Assembly: GCA_029863585.1 (NCBI GenBank)
Contig: JAOTVC010000020.1
Span: 1-32,001, forward strand
Direction of reading: 5' to 3'
Origin: Alphaproteobacteria bacterium
GTDB lineage: Bacteria; Pseudomonadota; Alphaproteobacteria; SMXQ01
Length of the DNA: 32,001 nucleotides
Shown piece by piece: positions 1 through 9,828 of this stretch. Numbering within the stretch: position 1 is the stretch's first letter; each line of letters begins with the position of its first letter. Under the pieces are notes generated by a model. That model saw only the letters and a program-made list of their open reading frames with translations, made no database searches and was not told the origin of the DNA. Made by a program: the position numbers and the translations under genes.

Positions 1-482
1 GGGGGCGGTAGCGTGTCAGTTTGTTGGTATTTCTGTTGGTATCCTGAAGAGTGTTCTTAAAAAATATAGGGAAAAATTAGATACTTGTGCCTTTAATAGG
101 ATGCCGTCCGTGGCACCATTTTCTCCCTCGGTATTTGTTCGATTTTGTCTCTCGGTGTTGTGAGGCAAGCACTGCCGCAGATGGCGGGACCTCATGAGCC
201 GACCGCGCCATATGGAGGAGCCGGTGTCGCGATAGGGTATCCGGGGCAATGCCTATGCATAGGGTCGTTCGGAACAGCCTCGGCCGAGGGCAGACCTGAA
301 CTCCTTCGTCGGGGGCCAGTCGTCGTGGGCGAGGCTGACCTCCGACGTCTAAGGCCAAACGGCGTTTTGATCTGCCTGGTTTTTCTATTGCGGGCGACAT
401 CGCGCAGCACTACATTTTTTTCGTCGGGATAAAGCGATCTCCCGGCCTTCTCAAGGCAGCCTTACAGCCCAAGCATCGCCAA

Positions 483-1865
483 GTGTCCCACAGAGGGGCT
501 TTGGCAATGTTGGACGACAAATCCGCTAATCCCGTCGCCTTCCGCGACGCATTTCGCACCTGGCTCAGGATCGGCTTGCTCAGTTTCGGCGGGCCGGCGG
601 GCCAGATCGCATTGATGCATCGTGTGCTGGTCGATGAAAAGAAATGGATCAGCGAAGCCCGGTTCCTGCACGCGCTCAATTACTGCATGCTGCTTCCGGG
701 ACCGGAGGCGCAGCAATTGGCTGTCTATGTCGGATGGTTGCTGCATCGAACGTTGGGTGGGCTCGTGGCGGGGATCCTGTTCGTGCTTCCGGGCGCGCTG
801 GTCATCCTGATCCTGAGCGTCCTCTATGCGGGTTTTCGCGATCTGACCTTGGTCCAGGCGCTGTTCTTCGGGATCAAGGCTGCCGTTCTTGCCGTGGTGA
901 TCGAGGCTGTCATCCGTATCGGCAAGCGAGCGCTCAAGAACGCCGCGATGTATTCAATCGCCGCGTCATCCTTCATTGCGATTTTTTTCCTTGATGCCCC
1001 CTTCCCGCTGATCGTTATTGCAGCGGCGGTCATCGGGTTCTTTGGCGGCCGCAAATGGCCAGGGCAGTTCGTCGTGATCTCCGGCCACGGAGCGGCCTCC
1101 AGTGGGGAGGATTCCCTCGACGGCCAGCGCTTCGCCCATACCAAGCCATCGCTGGCGCGCGCAGTCACAGTCACGCTCATCTGCCTTTTCCTCTGGCTGG
1201 CACCGATTGCGGCCTTGTGGTCTTGGCTGGGTGCTGACGACGTCTTCGTCAAGGAAGGCCTGTTTTTCAGCAAAATGGCCGTCGTGACTTTCGGAGGCGC
1301 TTATGCGGTCCTTGCCTACGTCGCTCAACAGGCCGTGGAAGCTTATAATTGGCTTGCGCCGGGCGAGATGCTCGACGGCCTCGGCATGGCGGAGACGACC
1401 CCCGGTCCGCTGATCATGGTGGTCCAATTTGTCGGGTTTATGGGCGCTTTCCGGAACCCCGGGACGCTGGACCCCATGGTGGCGGGAGTCATCGGCTCCG
1501 TGCTGACCACCTGGGTGACTTTTGTGCCGTGCTTCCTCTGGATTTTCCTTGGCGCGCCCTATATCGAGACGCTGCGTGGCAAGACGATCCTCACCGCCAT
1601 GCTGTCCGCCATCACCGCGGCGGTGGTGGGCGTGATCCTAAATCTGTCGGTCTGGTTCGGGCTACATGTGGTCTTCGACCGCATCGTCGAGAATCACGCG
1701 TTCTGGTTCCGCCTCTTGGTTCCGGAATGGGCAACCATCGATCCCGTCTCGGCAATTCTGACTGCCGCTGCGCTGGTCATGATGTTGCGGTTCAAAGTGG
1801 GCATGATCCCAACGTTGGCAACGACGGCATCGCTCGGGATGGCTTATGTCTACCTCACGGGCTGA
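483..1865 (+). CDS. chrA: Chromate efflux transporter, ChrA family (alternative start at 507)
   Basis: 460 aa polytopic ORF; N-terminal 'LRIGLLSFGGPAGQIALMHRVLVDEKKWISEARFLHALNYCMLLPGPEAQQLAVYVGW' is the ChrA/CHR-domain signature, with a second half-repeat 'KMAVVTFGGAYAVLAYVAQQAVE..WLAPGEMLDGLGMAETTPGPLIMV'. Confidence 0.95.
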   Translation: MSHRGALAMLDDKSANPVAFRDAFRTWLRIGLLSFGGPAGQIALMHRVLVDEKKWISEARFLHALNYCMLLPGPEAQQLAVYVGWLLHRTLGGLVAGILFVLPGALVILILSVLYAGFRDLTLVQALFFGIKAAVLAVVIEAVIRIGKRALKNAAMYSIAASSFIAIFFLDAPFPLIVIAAAVIGFFGGRKWPGQFVVISGHGAASSGEDSLDGQRFAHTKPSLARAVTVTLICLFLWLAPIAALWSWLGADDVFVKEGLFFSKMAVVTFGGAYAVLAYVAQQAVEAYNWLAPGEMLDGLGMAETTPGPLIMVVQFVGFMGAFRNPGTLDPMVAGVIGSVLTTWVTFVPCFLWIFLGAPYIETLRGKTILTAMLSAITAAVVGVILNLSVWFGLHVVFDRIVENHAFWFRLLVPEWATIDPVSAILTAAALVMMLRFKVGMIPTLATTASLGMAYVYLTG

Positions 1866-2848
1866 GCCGGATTATCCATCGACCCTTCGTCGCACAGGTG
1901 CACCTCAATGGTGACGTGTTGAATTCCAAGGTCCTCCGGGATCAGCGCCTTGTAATGATCGGGCGGCATCGGGTCATGGGTCACCACCGATAAGGCCGCA
2001 GCATAGATGCCCGGTCCTATGGACCAGACATGGAAGTCGGCAAGACTGTTGTCGGCTTCGCCTTCGATGGCCTTCCTGACACCCTCCCGCACTTCCGGAT
2101 GGACCGATCGGTCCAGCAATACACTCCCGCTATCCCGCAGCAGGCCCCAGGCCCAAAAGACGATGAGGACTGCCCCGGCGATGCCCACCACCGGATCGAG
2201 CCAGACTTGCCCCCAATAGGCGCCGGCGAACAGGGCGACAAGGGCTAGGATCGAGGTCAAGGCGTCTGCAATCACGTGGAGATAGGCGGCCCGCAGATTG
2301 TGGTCTTCCCGTTGCTCCTGTGCCCCGGACGATTTCTGGTGAGGATTGTCGTGGCCATGACCATGGGAATGCACGTGGCCTCCGCCGGACTTCAGGATGA
2401 AGGCACAGGCCACGTTGACGACGAGCCCAACCGCCGCCACGGCTATCGCCCACTCGAAGTTGATGGGACGGGGAACATGGAGGCGTTCCATGCTTTCCCA
2501 CGCCATCGCCGCTGCCGGGATGAGGAGCAGCAGCGCGCCGGTGTAACCGCTGAGGGACGCGATCTTTCCCGTGCCGAGCACATAACTGGGATGACCGGCC
2601 TTGCGCCGCATCCAGAGATAGGCAAAGGCGCTGATCGACAGGGCAAGCGCATGGGACCCCATATGCAGGCCGTCCGCCAGCAGCGCCATGGATCCGAAGG
2701 CAAGTCCCGCCGCGATCTCAACGGCCATGGTTGCGGCCGTGATCCCGACGACCAGTCGTGTCCTCCGCTCGGCAACCCGCTCTTTATGGAGTCCGAAACT
2801 GTGATCATGTTGCCAAGGGGCAAGCGAATGCGAACCGCTCTGATGCAT
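1850..2848 (-). CDS. dmeF: CDF-family divalent metal (Co/Ni-type) exporter, DmeF-like
   Basis: 'WQHDHSFGLHKERVAERRTRLVVGITAATMAVEIAAGLAFGSMALLADGLHMGSHALAL' with a His-rich cytoplasmic loop 'GGGHVHSHGHGHDNPHQ', typical of DmeF-type cation diffusion facilitators. Confidence 0.87.
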   Translation of the reverse strand: MHQSGSHSLAPWQHDHSFGLHKERVAERRTRLVVGITAATMAVEIAAGLAFGSMALLADGLHMGSHALALSISAFAYLWMRRKAGHPSYVLGTGKIASLSGYTGALLLLIPAAAMAWESMERLHVPRPINFEWAIAVAAVGLVVNVACAFILKSGGGHVHSHGHGHDNPHQKSSGAQEQREDHNLRAAYLHVIADALTSILALVALFAGAYWGQVWLDPVVGIAGAVLIVFWAWGLLRDSGSVLLDRSVHPEVREGVRKAIEGEADNSLADFHVWSIGPGIYAAALSVVTHDPMPPDHYKALIPEDLGIQHVTIEVHLCDEGSMDNPAQPVR

Positions 2849-2996
2849 CGGCCGGATGATAACCCATATCCTAATCCCTGTCTGTCTGGCCCTGTCTGTT
2901 CTGGCCTTTGGGCGACAACCGATTCATGTCAGCTTTGGTTCGTGTGGGGAGGTGTATGGGCCCCGCCCGATCGCAGGGGCGGCGCTAATTCAGCGC

Positions 2997-4880
2997 CTAT
3001 CTCAGCGCAGTGGCCAGGGCCTGGGCCAGCTCGAAGACCTTGAACGGCTTGTTGAGGAGCACCTCGCCGCCGCCGGGGCTATCCGCGCCGTCCAATTCGT
3101 CGGCCGGATAGCCCGACATGAACAGGACCCTGAGATCGGGCCGCGAATCCTTGATTCGCGCGGCGAATTGGGGGCCGCTCACGCCGCCCCGCAGGATCAC
3201 GTCCGAGAGCACCAGGTCGATGCTTTCCTCGGCCAGGATCGCTTCCGCCTCGGCCGCGGTGCCGGCCGGGACCACGGCATAGCCGAGCTTGGCAATCATG
3301 TCCTGCAGCAGGGTCCGGACATCCTCGTCGTCTTCCAGCAGGAGAATGCGTTGGCCCGTGCCGCTCGGCCGATGGTCAGAGGCGGCCGTATCGCCGGAGG
3401 TCATGGTTGCGTCCGCCCGGGGCAGGATCAGTTTCACCGTGGTGCCGACGCCGACCTGGCTGTCGATGGTGACATGGCCGCCCGATTGCTTGGCGAAGCC
3501 GTAGACCATGGACAATCCCAACCCGCTGCCCTGGCCGACATCCTTGGTCGTGAAGAAGGGTTCGAAGACGTGTTCAAGCACGTCTTCGCTCATACCGGTT
3601 CCGCAGTCGGTGACGGTCAAGACGGCGTAGTCGCCGGGCAGGATTTCCCCGTCGTCGGCCGTGTCGCGGGGGACGACCGTGGCGTTGGTGCATTCGATCG
3701 TGACCGTGCCGCCGCCGGGCATCGCGTCGCGCGCATTGATGCAAAGGTTGACCAGGGCGTTTTCCAACTGCCCGGGATCCGCCGCCGCCGGCCAGACATC
3801 GGGGGCGGAAACCGTCGCAATGTCGACGGTTTCGCCGAGGGTCCGACCCAGCATGTGCCGCAGGCCGGTGACCATCGTGGGCAGGTCGATCGCCTGCGGG
3901 TGAAGCGGTTGACAGCGAGAAAACGCCAGCAGGCGCCGGGTCAGTTCCGCGCCGCGGCGGGTGGATCGCAAAATGCTCTCAAGGTGGGGGTTCTTGGCGT
4001 CGGTCTTTTCCGCCAGCAGTTCCGCCGCGCCCATGATGACCGAAAGCAGGTTGTTGAAATCATGGGCCACGCCGCCCGTCAACTGGCCGACCGCTTCCAT
4101 CTTCTGAGACTGCTGAAGACGGCGTTCCATTTCCTTGCGTTCGGTGATGTCCTGGCACATGGCGATGGTCGTCGATGGCCGCCCCTCGGCATCGAGCACC
4201 TCCTTGTAACTGACATTGCACCAGATCACCTTGCCGTCCTTGCGGATGAAACGGCGCTCGATCACATGGTTTTCACCGCTGCCGGGGGGGATGCTGCGGA
4301 TGCTGGCGATTTCAGGATCATCGTCGGGATGGGCGATATCCCTGAGGCGCATGGCCTTGATCTCATCCTCGCTGTAGCCCAGCATCTCGCAGAAGGTCCG
4401 GTTGAATTCGCGGTATTTGCGGTCGGGGCTGCGAATGAAGACGCCGACCCCGGCGTTCTCGAAGGCGCCGCGGAACCGGGCTTCGCTCTCGCTGAGCGCT
4501 TGTTCCGCCTGTGCGCGGAGGTTCTTGGTGAGCTTGTCGGACAGGTGGCTGACCAGGATGGCGATGGACGGCAGAGTGATGATGTTGACGATCACCTTGG
4601 CCCGGGTGATCTCGGTGTAGTGAAAGAGCTCGCCGGGGGCCGAAAAGAAGTAGAAGGCGTAACCGACGCCGATCGCCGCGCCCGCGAGTCCGCCCATGTA
4701 TCCGCCGCTATAGGCCGCGTAGGTGATGGCGAGGGCGGTAAAGAGTTGGGGGTTGGGTACGCTGATGCCGGCGCGGCGGCACAGCTCGAGGACGAAGATC
4801 GTGCCGAGCACCAACAGGGCCCCGTGGGTCCTGATGAAAAGGTCCTGGCGAAGGGAAAGGGATGGACTGTCGTTGGCCAT
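2997..4880 (-). CDS. Hybrid sensor histidine kinase with N-terminal TM region, PAS domain, HisKA/HATPase and C-terminal receiver domain
   Basis: Hydrophobic N-terminus; PAS 'FRGAFENAGVGVFIRSPDRKYREFNRTFCEMLGYSEDEI'; H-box 'GQLTGGVAHDFNNLLSVIMG'; N/G boxes 'LVNLCINARDAMPGGG', 'FTTKDVGQGSGLGLSMVYG'; REC 'ILLLEDDEDVRTLL...DLVLSDVILRGGVSG'. Confidence 0.95.
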   Translation of the reverse strand: MANDSPSLSLRQDLFIRTHGALLVLGTIFVLELCRRAGISVPNPQLFTALAITYAAYSGGYMGGLAGAAIGVGYAFYFFSAPGELFHYTEITRAKVIVNIITLPSIAILVSHLSDKLTKNLRAQAEQALSESEARFRGAFENAGVGVFIRSPDRKYREFNRTFCEMLGYSEDEIKAMRLRDIAHPDDDPEIASIRSIPPGSGENHVIERRFIRKDGKVIWCNVSYKEVLDAEGRPSTTIAMCQDITERKEMERRLQQSQKMEAVGQLTGGVAHDFNNLLSVIMGAAELLAEKTDAKNPHLESILRSTRRGAELTRRLLAFSRCQPLHPQAIDLPTMVTGLRHMLGRTLGETVDIATVSAPDVWPAAADPGQLENALVNLCINARDAMPGGGTVTIECTNATVVPRDTADDGEILPGDYAVLTVTDCGTGMSEDVLEHVFEPFFTTKDVGQGSGLGLSMVYGFAKQSGGHVTIDSQVGVGTTVKLILPRADATMTSGDTAASDHRPSGTGQRILLLEDDEDVRTLLQDMIAKLGYAVVPAGTAAEAEAILAEESIDLVLSDVILRGGVSGPQFAARIKDSRPDLRVLFMSGYPADELDGADSPGGGEVLLNKPFKVFELAQALATALR

Positions 4881-5063
4881 GGAACGGCGGTATTTTTCCC
4901 CGGCGAGAGGTTAGTGCATGGCTGTCGAGCGGCCGACGCGCCGCTAGAGCGTGATCGGTCGCCGATCCTGTATTTTAGGTGTATAAATTCCGTTAAGGCC
5001 ATTCAAGCGCGAAGTCGCGCCGAAGGCCTGAAACAATATCGAATCAAGCTGAGGGAGGCGGTC

Positions 5064-5462
5064 ATGGTCCAGTGCCAAGGTGTCGCGCATTTTTCGATCC
5101 CGGTTTCCGATCTCGAGAAGAGCACGAAGTTCTATGCTGACGTCGTCGGGCTCAAGTTGATCAACAGCGATGGAAAGCGGCATTCCTTCATGGATGCGGG
5201 CGGGACTTGCATTCTGCTCTGTGCCGAGGACGGGCCCATCAACCGGGACGGAGGCAAGGACCTGGTCCACCATGCCTTTGCGATCTCCGAAGAGGAATTG
5301 GCCAAAGCCAAGACGCACCTGGAGGCCGCCGGCGCGGAAATTCTCTACGAAGAGGATCGGGAAGGCGGCACCGTCAACGGGCCGAGGATCTATTTCCGCG
5401 ATCCCGACGGCACGCGCCTGGAGTTCATCAAGCTGACCAGCTACAACACGACCCCGCGGTGA
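5064..5462 (+). CDS. VOC (glyoxalase/bleomycin resistance/dioxygenase) family protein
   Basis: 'MVQCQGVAHFSIPVSDLEKSTKFYADVVGLKLI...DPDGTRLEFIKL'; this is the real C-terminal part of the spurious 868-aa ORF 2856..5462, starting at the ATG at 5064. Confidence 0.9.
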   Translation: MVQCQGVAHFSIPVSDLEKSTKFYADVVGLKLINSDGKRHSFMDAGGTCILLCAEDGPINRDGGKDLVHHAFAISEEELAKAKTHLEAAGAEILYEEDREGGTVNGPRIYFRDPDGTRLEFIKLTSYNTTPR

Positions 5463-5618
5463 ACGGTCCGGTCTGATGCGGGACCCCTCTTGAGTTTCCA
5501 GGGCGCGGCAGCGCTCGGTGCGCGTTGTCGCCGGGTTGCGTGAGTCCCGCTGTTTCGGTGCTCACATGGTACGCGGGGGCGCGTTGGGGATGGCCGGCGA
5601 CACAACGGTTGGAAGAAG

Positions 5619-6392
5619 ATGGCAAAGAGTGCGCGGTCGAACTCAAGCGGTGAATCAGCTGTCTCGAACGGCGCCGGGCTTTTTGGGCGTCTCGTTTTCG
5701 GGCTCGCCGCGACTCTTGCTTTCCCGGCGGCGGGCGCGGCGATTGCTGCCGAAGGCCGGTTGGCCCGAACCGTGGGATTTTCCGACTATCAGAAGGGCCC
5801 GATCGAAGACTGGTTGAAATCCAAGGGCTTCAAGTTTCAGCTCGACGCGCGGCTCAGAAATGCGATCGATCTGGGCATCGGTGAGAAAGGCCTCGATTTG
5901 ATCGCCAAGAAGCCCGCCTTGGGTGTCATGCCGAACGAGGCCGTGAATGTCCGAAAGTTCCGCTATTTGGAAATCGATTGGGGCGTGAACAAGTACCCAG
6001 GCGCGGCGTCTTGGGAAAACGGCGTCCGCAACCAGGCGATCATGGTGATCGTATTTCTCGGTGATCAGCGCCAGCCCAGCGGCTCCATGTTCATTCCCGA
6101 CAGCCCCTATTTCATCGGCCTTTTCCTGTGTTCCGGAAATGACAGGACGAACCACCCCTTCGTGGGCGCGCATTTCAAGAAAGGCGGCCGCTACGTCTGC
6201 GCGGACAAGGCGCCCGAGGGAAAGCTGATCACGTCACGATTCGATCTCATGGCGGCCTACCGGGAGTATTTCGACAAGGAAAAGGACGACGATCCAGCGG
6301 TCACCGGGATCGCGCTGGAAATCGACACGACAAAGGCCAAAGACGGGGGCAAGTCGTCGGCCTTCATCAAGGAAATCAGGTTTTTCCGCTGA
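5619..6392 (+). CDS. Probable exported protein, DUF3047-like
   Basis: N-terminal hydrophobic stretch ending 'GAAIAAEG'; core 'KFRYLEIDWGVNKYP...NQAIMVIVFLG' and C-terminus 'YREYFDKEKDDDPAVTGIALEIDTT...SAFIKEIRFFR' resemble the DUF3047 pattern. Family assignment from memory, not a search. Confidence 0.6.
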   Translation: MAKSARSNSSGESAVSNGAGLFGRLVFGLAATLAFPAAGAAIAAEGRLARTVGFSDYQKGPIEDWLKSKGFKFQLDARLRNAIDLGIGEKGLDLIAKKPALGVMPNEAVNVRKFRYLEIDWGVNKYPGAASWENGVRNQAIMVIVFLGDQRQPSGSMFIPDSPYFIGLFLCSGNDRTNHPFVGAHFKKGGRYVCADKAPEGKLITSRFDLMAAYREYFDKEKDDDPAVTGIALEIDTTKAKDGGKSSAFIKEIRFFR

Positions 6393-6491
6393 CCCGCCAG
6401 GCAAGGGTTCCCCAAACATCGCATCGCGCAGCCATGATCTAGAGGGTCGTTGCCGGCCCGATTCGACGGATATCCCCTAAAGGTCATTAAC

Positions 6492-7838
6492 ATGGAGCCA
6501 TCAACGCCAGCGGAACAATGGGGTTCGCAGCGCGCGTTCATCCTGGCGACCGTCGGCGCGGCCGTCGGTCTCGGCAACATCTGGCGTTTTTCCTATGTTG
6601 CCGGTGAAAATGGCGGCGCCACATTCCTGTTCGTTTACCTGTTGTGCGTCGCGGTCGTCGGCTTGCCGATCGTCATCGCCGAGCTTGCCATCGGCCGCCA
6701 CAGCCGCGGCGACGCGGTGGCGGCGATCCGCAAGATAGCGCCGGAAGGGTTTTGGCAGATGGCCGGGGCTCTCGGGGTCCTCGGGTCCTTCCTGATCATG
6801 AGTTTCTATCTGGTGATCTCCGGCTGGGCACTGCGCTATTTCGTCGGCGCCGTCGACGGGTCGCTTTGGCGCATCGCCGGCGCCGATTACGGCGGCTTTT
6901 TCGAAGCCTTCATCGCCGGCACCGCCCAGCCCCTGTTCTGGCAAGCGGCGGTCATGGTGGCGGGCTCCGCCGTGGTGGCGGCGGGTGTCCAGAACGGCAT
7001 CGAAAAGCTGACCGGCATTCTGATGCCGCTGTTGGCGGCGATCGTCGTGGGGCTTGCCATCTACGGTCTAACCCATAAGGGCGGGGCGCAGGGGCTCAAG
7101 TTCCTGTTCAGTCCCAAATGGGAGCTTCTTGCTCGTCCCGATATTTATCTCGCGGCCCTGGGCCAGGCGTTCTTCTCCTTGAGTATCGGCATGGCCTTGT
7201 TCATCACCTATGGCGGTTACCTCGCGCGCCGGCATCGAATTCCCGGCTCCGCATTGGCTGTCGCCCTGGGCGACACCCTGATGGCCGTGTTCGCCGGGAT
7301 GGCGATTTTTCCTGCCGTTTTTGCCTTCGGCCTGGATCCCGGGACCGGACCCCGTCTGGTTTTCATCACCTTGCCGCAGTTGTTCCTCTCGATGGACGGC
7401 GGCCGCGTGGTCGGCATCTTGTTCTTCTTTCTTCTAGCCGCAGCGGCGCTTTCCGCGAGCATCTCCGGGCTGGAGGTGGTGACCGCATATGTCTTGCGGC
7501 GGTTGGGGATGCGCCGACCGGTTGCGGCTTTCATCGTAGGCTTCGGCATTTTCCTCGCCGGCGTGCCCGCTTCACTAGGCTACGGCATATGGCGTGACGT
7601 CAGGTGGGGGGAGCGCGGCATATTGGAGAGCATGGACTACATGGTATCCAATGCCATCCTTCCCGTTGCCGGTCTCCTGGTCGCATGTCTCGTGGGATGG
7701 CGATGGGGCAGGCCCACCGCGCTCCGGGAATCGGATCTGGGCGAGACCGTCATCGGCCGGTGCTGGTTGTGGAGCCTCCGCGTGCTCGCCCCGATCCTGA
7801 TCGTTGCGGTATTCTTGCGGGGCGTTGGCGCGATTTGA
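6492..7838 (+). CDS. Sodium-dependent transporter, NSS/SNF family
   Basis: 'EQWGSQRAFILATVGAAVGLGNIWRFSYVAGENGGATFLFVYLLCVAVVGLPIVIAELAIGR' is the canonical bacterial NSS N-terminus; the ATG at 6492 fits better than the ORF start at 6450. Confidence 0.93.
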   Translation: MEPSTPAEQWGSQRAFILATVGAAVGLGNIWRFSYVAGENGGATFLFVYLLCVAVVGLPIVIAELAIGRHSRGDAVAAIRKIAPEGFWQMAGALGVLGSFLIMSFYLVISGWALRYFVGAVDGSLWRIAGADYGGFFEAFIAGTAQPLFWQAAVMVAGSAVVAAGVQNGIEKLTGILMPLLAAIVVGLAIYGLTHKGGAQGLKFLFSPKWELLARPDIYLAALGQAFFSLSIGMALFITYGGYLARRHRIPGSALAVALGDTLMAVFAGMAIFPAVFAFGLDPGTGPRLVFITLPQLFLSMDGGRVVGILFFFLLAAAALSASISGLEVVTAYVLRRLGMRRPVAAFIVGFGIFLAGVPASLGYGIWRDVRWGERGILESMDYMVSNAILPVAGLLVACLVGWRWGRPTALRESDLGETVIGRCWLWSLRVLAPILIVAVFLRGVGAI

Positions 7839-8021
7839 GCCTTCGCGAGGCCTTTTCCGGCGATCCGAAACGCCTGATCGTTTGGCCGGGTCGGCCAGTT
7901 TCCGCCTCCGTGCCGCCCCCAATTCCGATGGCGATGGCATCAGGCCGAGCGCCATGGTGGTGAGCATGCCAAGATATTTCCAACCCTCGAGCCGAAGGAC
8001 GAGGTCATTGCGGGTGAAAAC

Positions 8022-9419
8022 ATGAAAATCTCCTTCCACGGCGCGGCCCAAGGGGTCACCGGGTCCTGCCACCTGTTGGAATGCGGCCACACCCGCGTGC
8101 TGATCGATTGCGGCTTTTTCCAGGGAAGCCGGGAACTTGACGAGGACAACGCCGAACCATTCGGCTTCGATCCGGGTGAGATCGATTATCTGTTGCTCAC
8201 CCATGCCCATGTCGATCACTGCGGTCGGATCCCGCTGCTGGTCAAGCGCGGGTTCCGCGGCGAAATCATCGCGACGGCGGCGACGCGGGAGCTGGCGCGG
8301 ATCACCTTGCTGGACGCGGCGAGACTGGAGGAGGAGGAGTTCCAGCGGGCGCGCCGCCACGGGAATCGCCGCGCCAAGCCGACGCCCGATCCCCTCTACA
8401 GCACGGCCGATGCGCTTTGGTGTTTCGAGTTCTTCGGCCGCGCCGCCCGTTATGGGGAGTGGATCACCCTCGATGATGCCGTCAGGGTCCGGTTCATAGA
8501 CGCCGGGCATATCCTCGGTTCGGCGTCGATCGAGGTGGACGCGAAGTCCGGCCAGGACGTGCGCCGCATCGTCTTTTCGGGCGATATCGGCAACTCCAAC
8601 CGGCCGCTTCTCGAAAACCCGACGAAACCCGGTGCGGCCGACTATGTCGTGATGGAAACGACCTATGGCGATCGCGATCACAAAGACCTGGCGGCGTCGA
8701 AAACCGAGCTCTATACGGCCATTGCCGAAACCATCGGCAGGGGTGGCAATGTCTTGATTCCGACCTTTGCCCTTCAACGCGCCCAGGAGCTGCTGTTTCA
8801 TCTTCGCGAAGGGATCGATCAGGGCCTTCTGCCGCGAAACCTGCCCGTCATGTTGGATTCGCCCATGGCCATTTCCGTGACCGGCATCTTCCGACGCTAT
8901 CCGGAGTTGTTCAACGCGCGGGCCCGCGAGTTGATCGCCGGTGGCACGGATCCCTGCGCTTTGCCCGGCCTGCGGTTCACCCGGGAGACCGCGGAATCGA
9001 TCGCCATCAACACCATAAAGGGTGGCGCCGTGATTCTCGCGGGCTCCGGAATGTGCACCGGCGGACGAATCCGGCATCATTTGAAGCACAATCTGTGGCG
9101 CGAGAAGGCGAGCATCATCTTCGTCGGCTTCGCCGCGCATGGCACCCTGGCCCGCCGGATCATCGACGGGGCCGAGGAAGTTCCGTTGTTCGGAGAGCAG
9201 GTCAGGGTGGGCGCGCAGGTTCACACCATCAATGGGTTTTCCGCCCATGCCGACCGCGATGAGCTTCTTTCCTGGCTAGAGGGGGCCGGCGATCCCCGGC
9301 TGACGATTCTGGTCCACGGCGATCCGGACCGCGGAATGGACTCGTTTTCCAGCCTCCTAAAGGATCGAAAGAGGGTCGTCACACGACCGGAACTGCACGA
9401 ATCGGTTTGGCTCGACTGA
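8022..9419 (+). CDS. MBL-fold beta-CASP RNA exonuclease/hydrolase family protein
   Basis: 'LLLTHAHVDHCGRIPLL', 'VFSGDIGN', 'METTYGDRDH', 'PTFALQRAQELLFHL', 'AGSGMCTGGRIRHHLKHNL', 'HTINGFSAHADRDELLSWL', 'LVHGDPDRGMDSF': the MBL plus beta-CASP plus RMMBL motif set. Confidence 0.95.
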   Translation: MKISFHGAAQGVTGSCHLLECGHTRVLIDCGFFQGSRELDEDNAEPFGFDPGEIDYLLLTHAHVDHCGRIPLLVKRGFRGEIIATAATRELARITLLDAARLEEEEFQRARRHGNRRAKPTPDPLYSTADALWCFEFFGRAARYGEWITLDDAVRVRFIDAGHILGSASIEVDAKSGQDVRRIVFSGDIGNSNRPLLENPTKPGAADYVVMETTYGDRDHKDLAASKTELYTAIAETIGRGGNVLIPTFALQRAQELLFHLREGIDQGLLPRNLPVMLDSPMAISVTGIFRRYPELFNARARELIAGGTDPCALPGLRFTRETAESIAINTIKGGAVILAGSGMCTGGRIRHHLKHNLWREKASIIFVGFAAHGTLARRIIDGAEEVPLFGEQVRVGAQVHTINGFSAHADRDELLSWLEGAGDPRLTILVHGDPDRGMDSFSSLLKDRKRVVTRPELHESVWLD

Positions 9420-9450
9420 TCCGCTCGGGCCGCGGGCGGGGCGGCCAAGG

Positions 9451-9678
9451 CTAGAGGGTTTCGTCGGGGTGGACAGGCGGCCGATGCCATCGGCTGAACA
9501 GCCAGCCGCACAGGGTACCCGCCGCGAAGACCAGGAAGAGGAGAATGGCTCTCGGCAGTTTGAGGGTCCACAGGAGGAAGGTGACCTCTACCACCGTGAC
9601 GTTCTGAATGGTGAAGATCACGAGCAGTCCGAGGACGGTCATTCCCGTCCAAAACCGGATCGTCTGTGCCATTGCCAC
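9451..9678 (-). CDS. LapA-domain (DUF1049) small membrane protein
   Basis: 75 aa with two TM segments, 'GLLVIFTIQNVTVVEVTFLLWTLKLPRAILLFLVFAAGTLCGWLF', typical LapA pattern. Confidence 0.8.
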   Translation of the reverse strand: MAMAQTIRFWTGMTVLGLLVIFTIQNVTVVEVTFLLWTLKLPRAILLFLVFAAGTLCGWLFSRWHRPPVHPDETL

Positions 9679-9828
9679 CTCGGATTGTTTTGGGCCCGCT
9701 CGAAAGGAGGCGCCATTGATCGGTGAACGCTAGGTTTTTCGCGTCTACAATATTGCATGCTGGCGTTTTTCAAAATATTCCGACGCCAGCCATCATAAGC
9801 CGTGCCGCACCCACGGCAAGGAGACGGC

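Noticed and set aside
2856-5063. 868-aa plus-strand ORF 2856..5462 as a single large protein
   Set aside because: Its first ~736 codons are antisense to the well-supported hybrid histidine kinase and are G/D/A/V/R-rich with no family motifs. Only the last 132 codons (from 5064) are a real VOC gene.
7575-9248. 557-aa minus-strand ORF
   Set aside because: Antisense to the NSS transporter end and the beta-CASP hydrolase; no recognisable domain.
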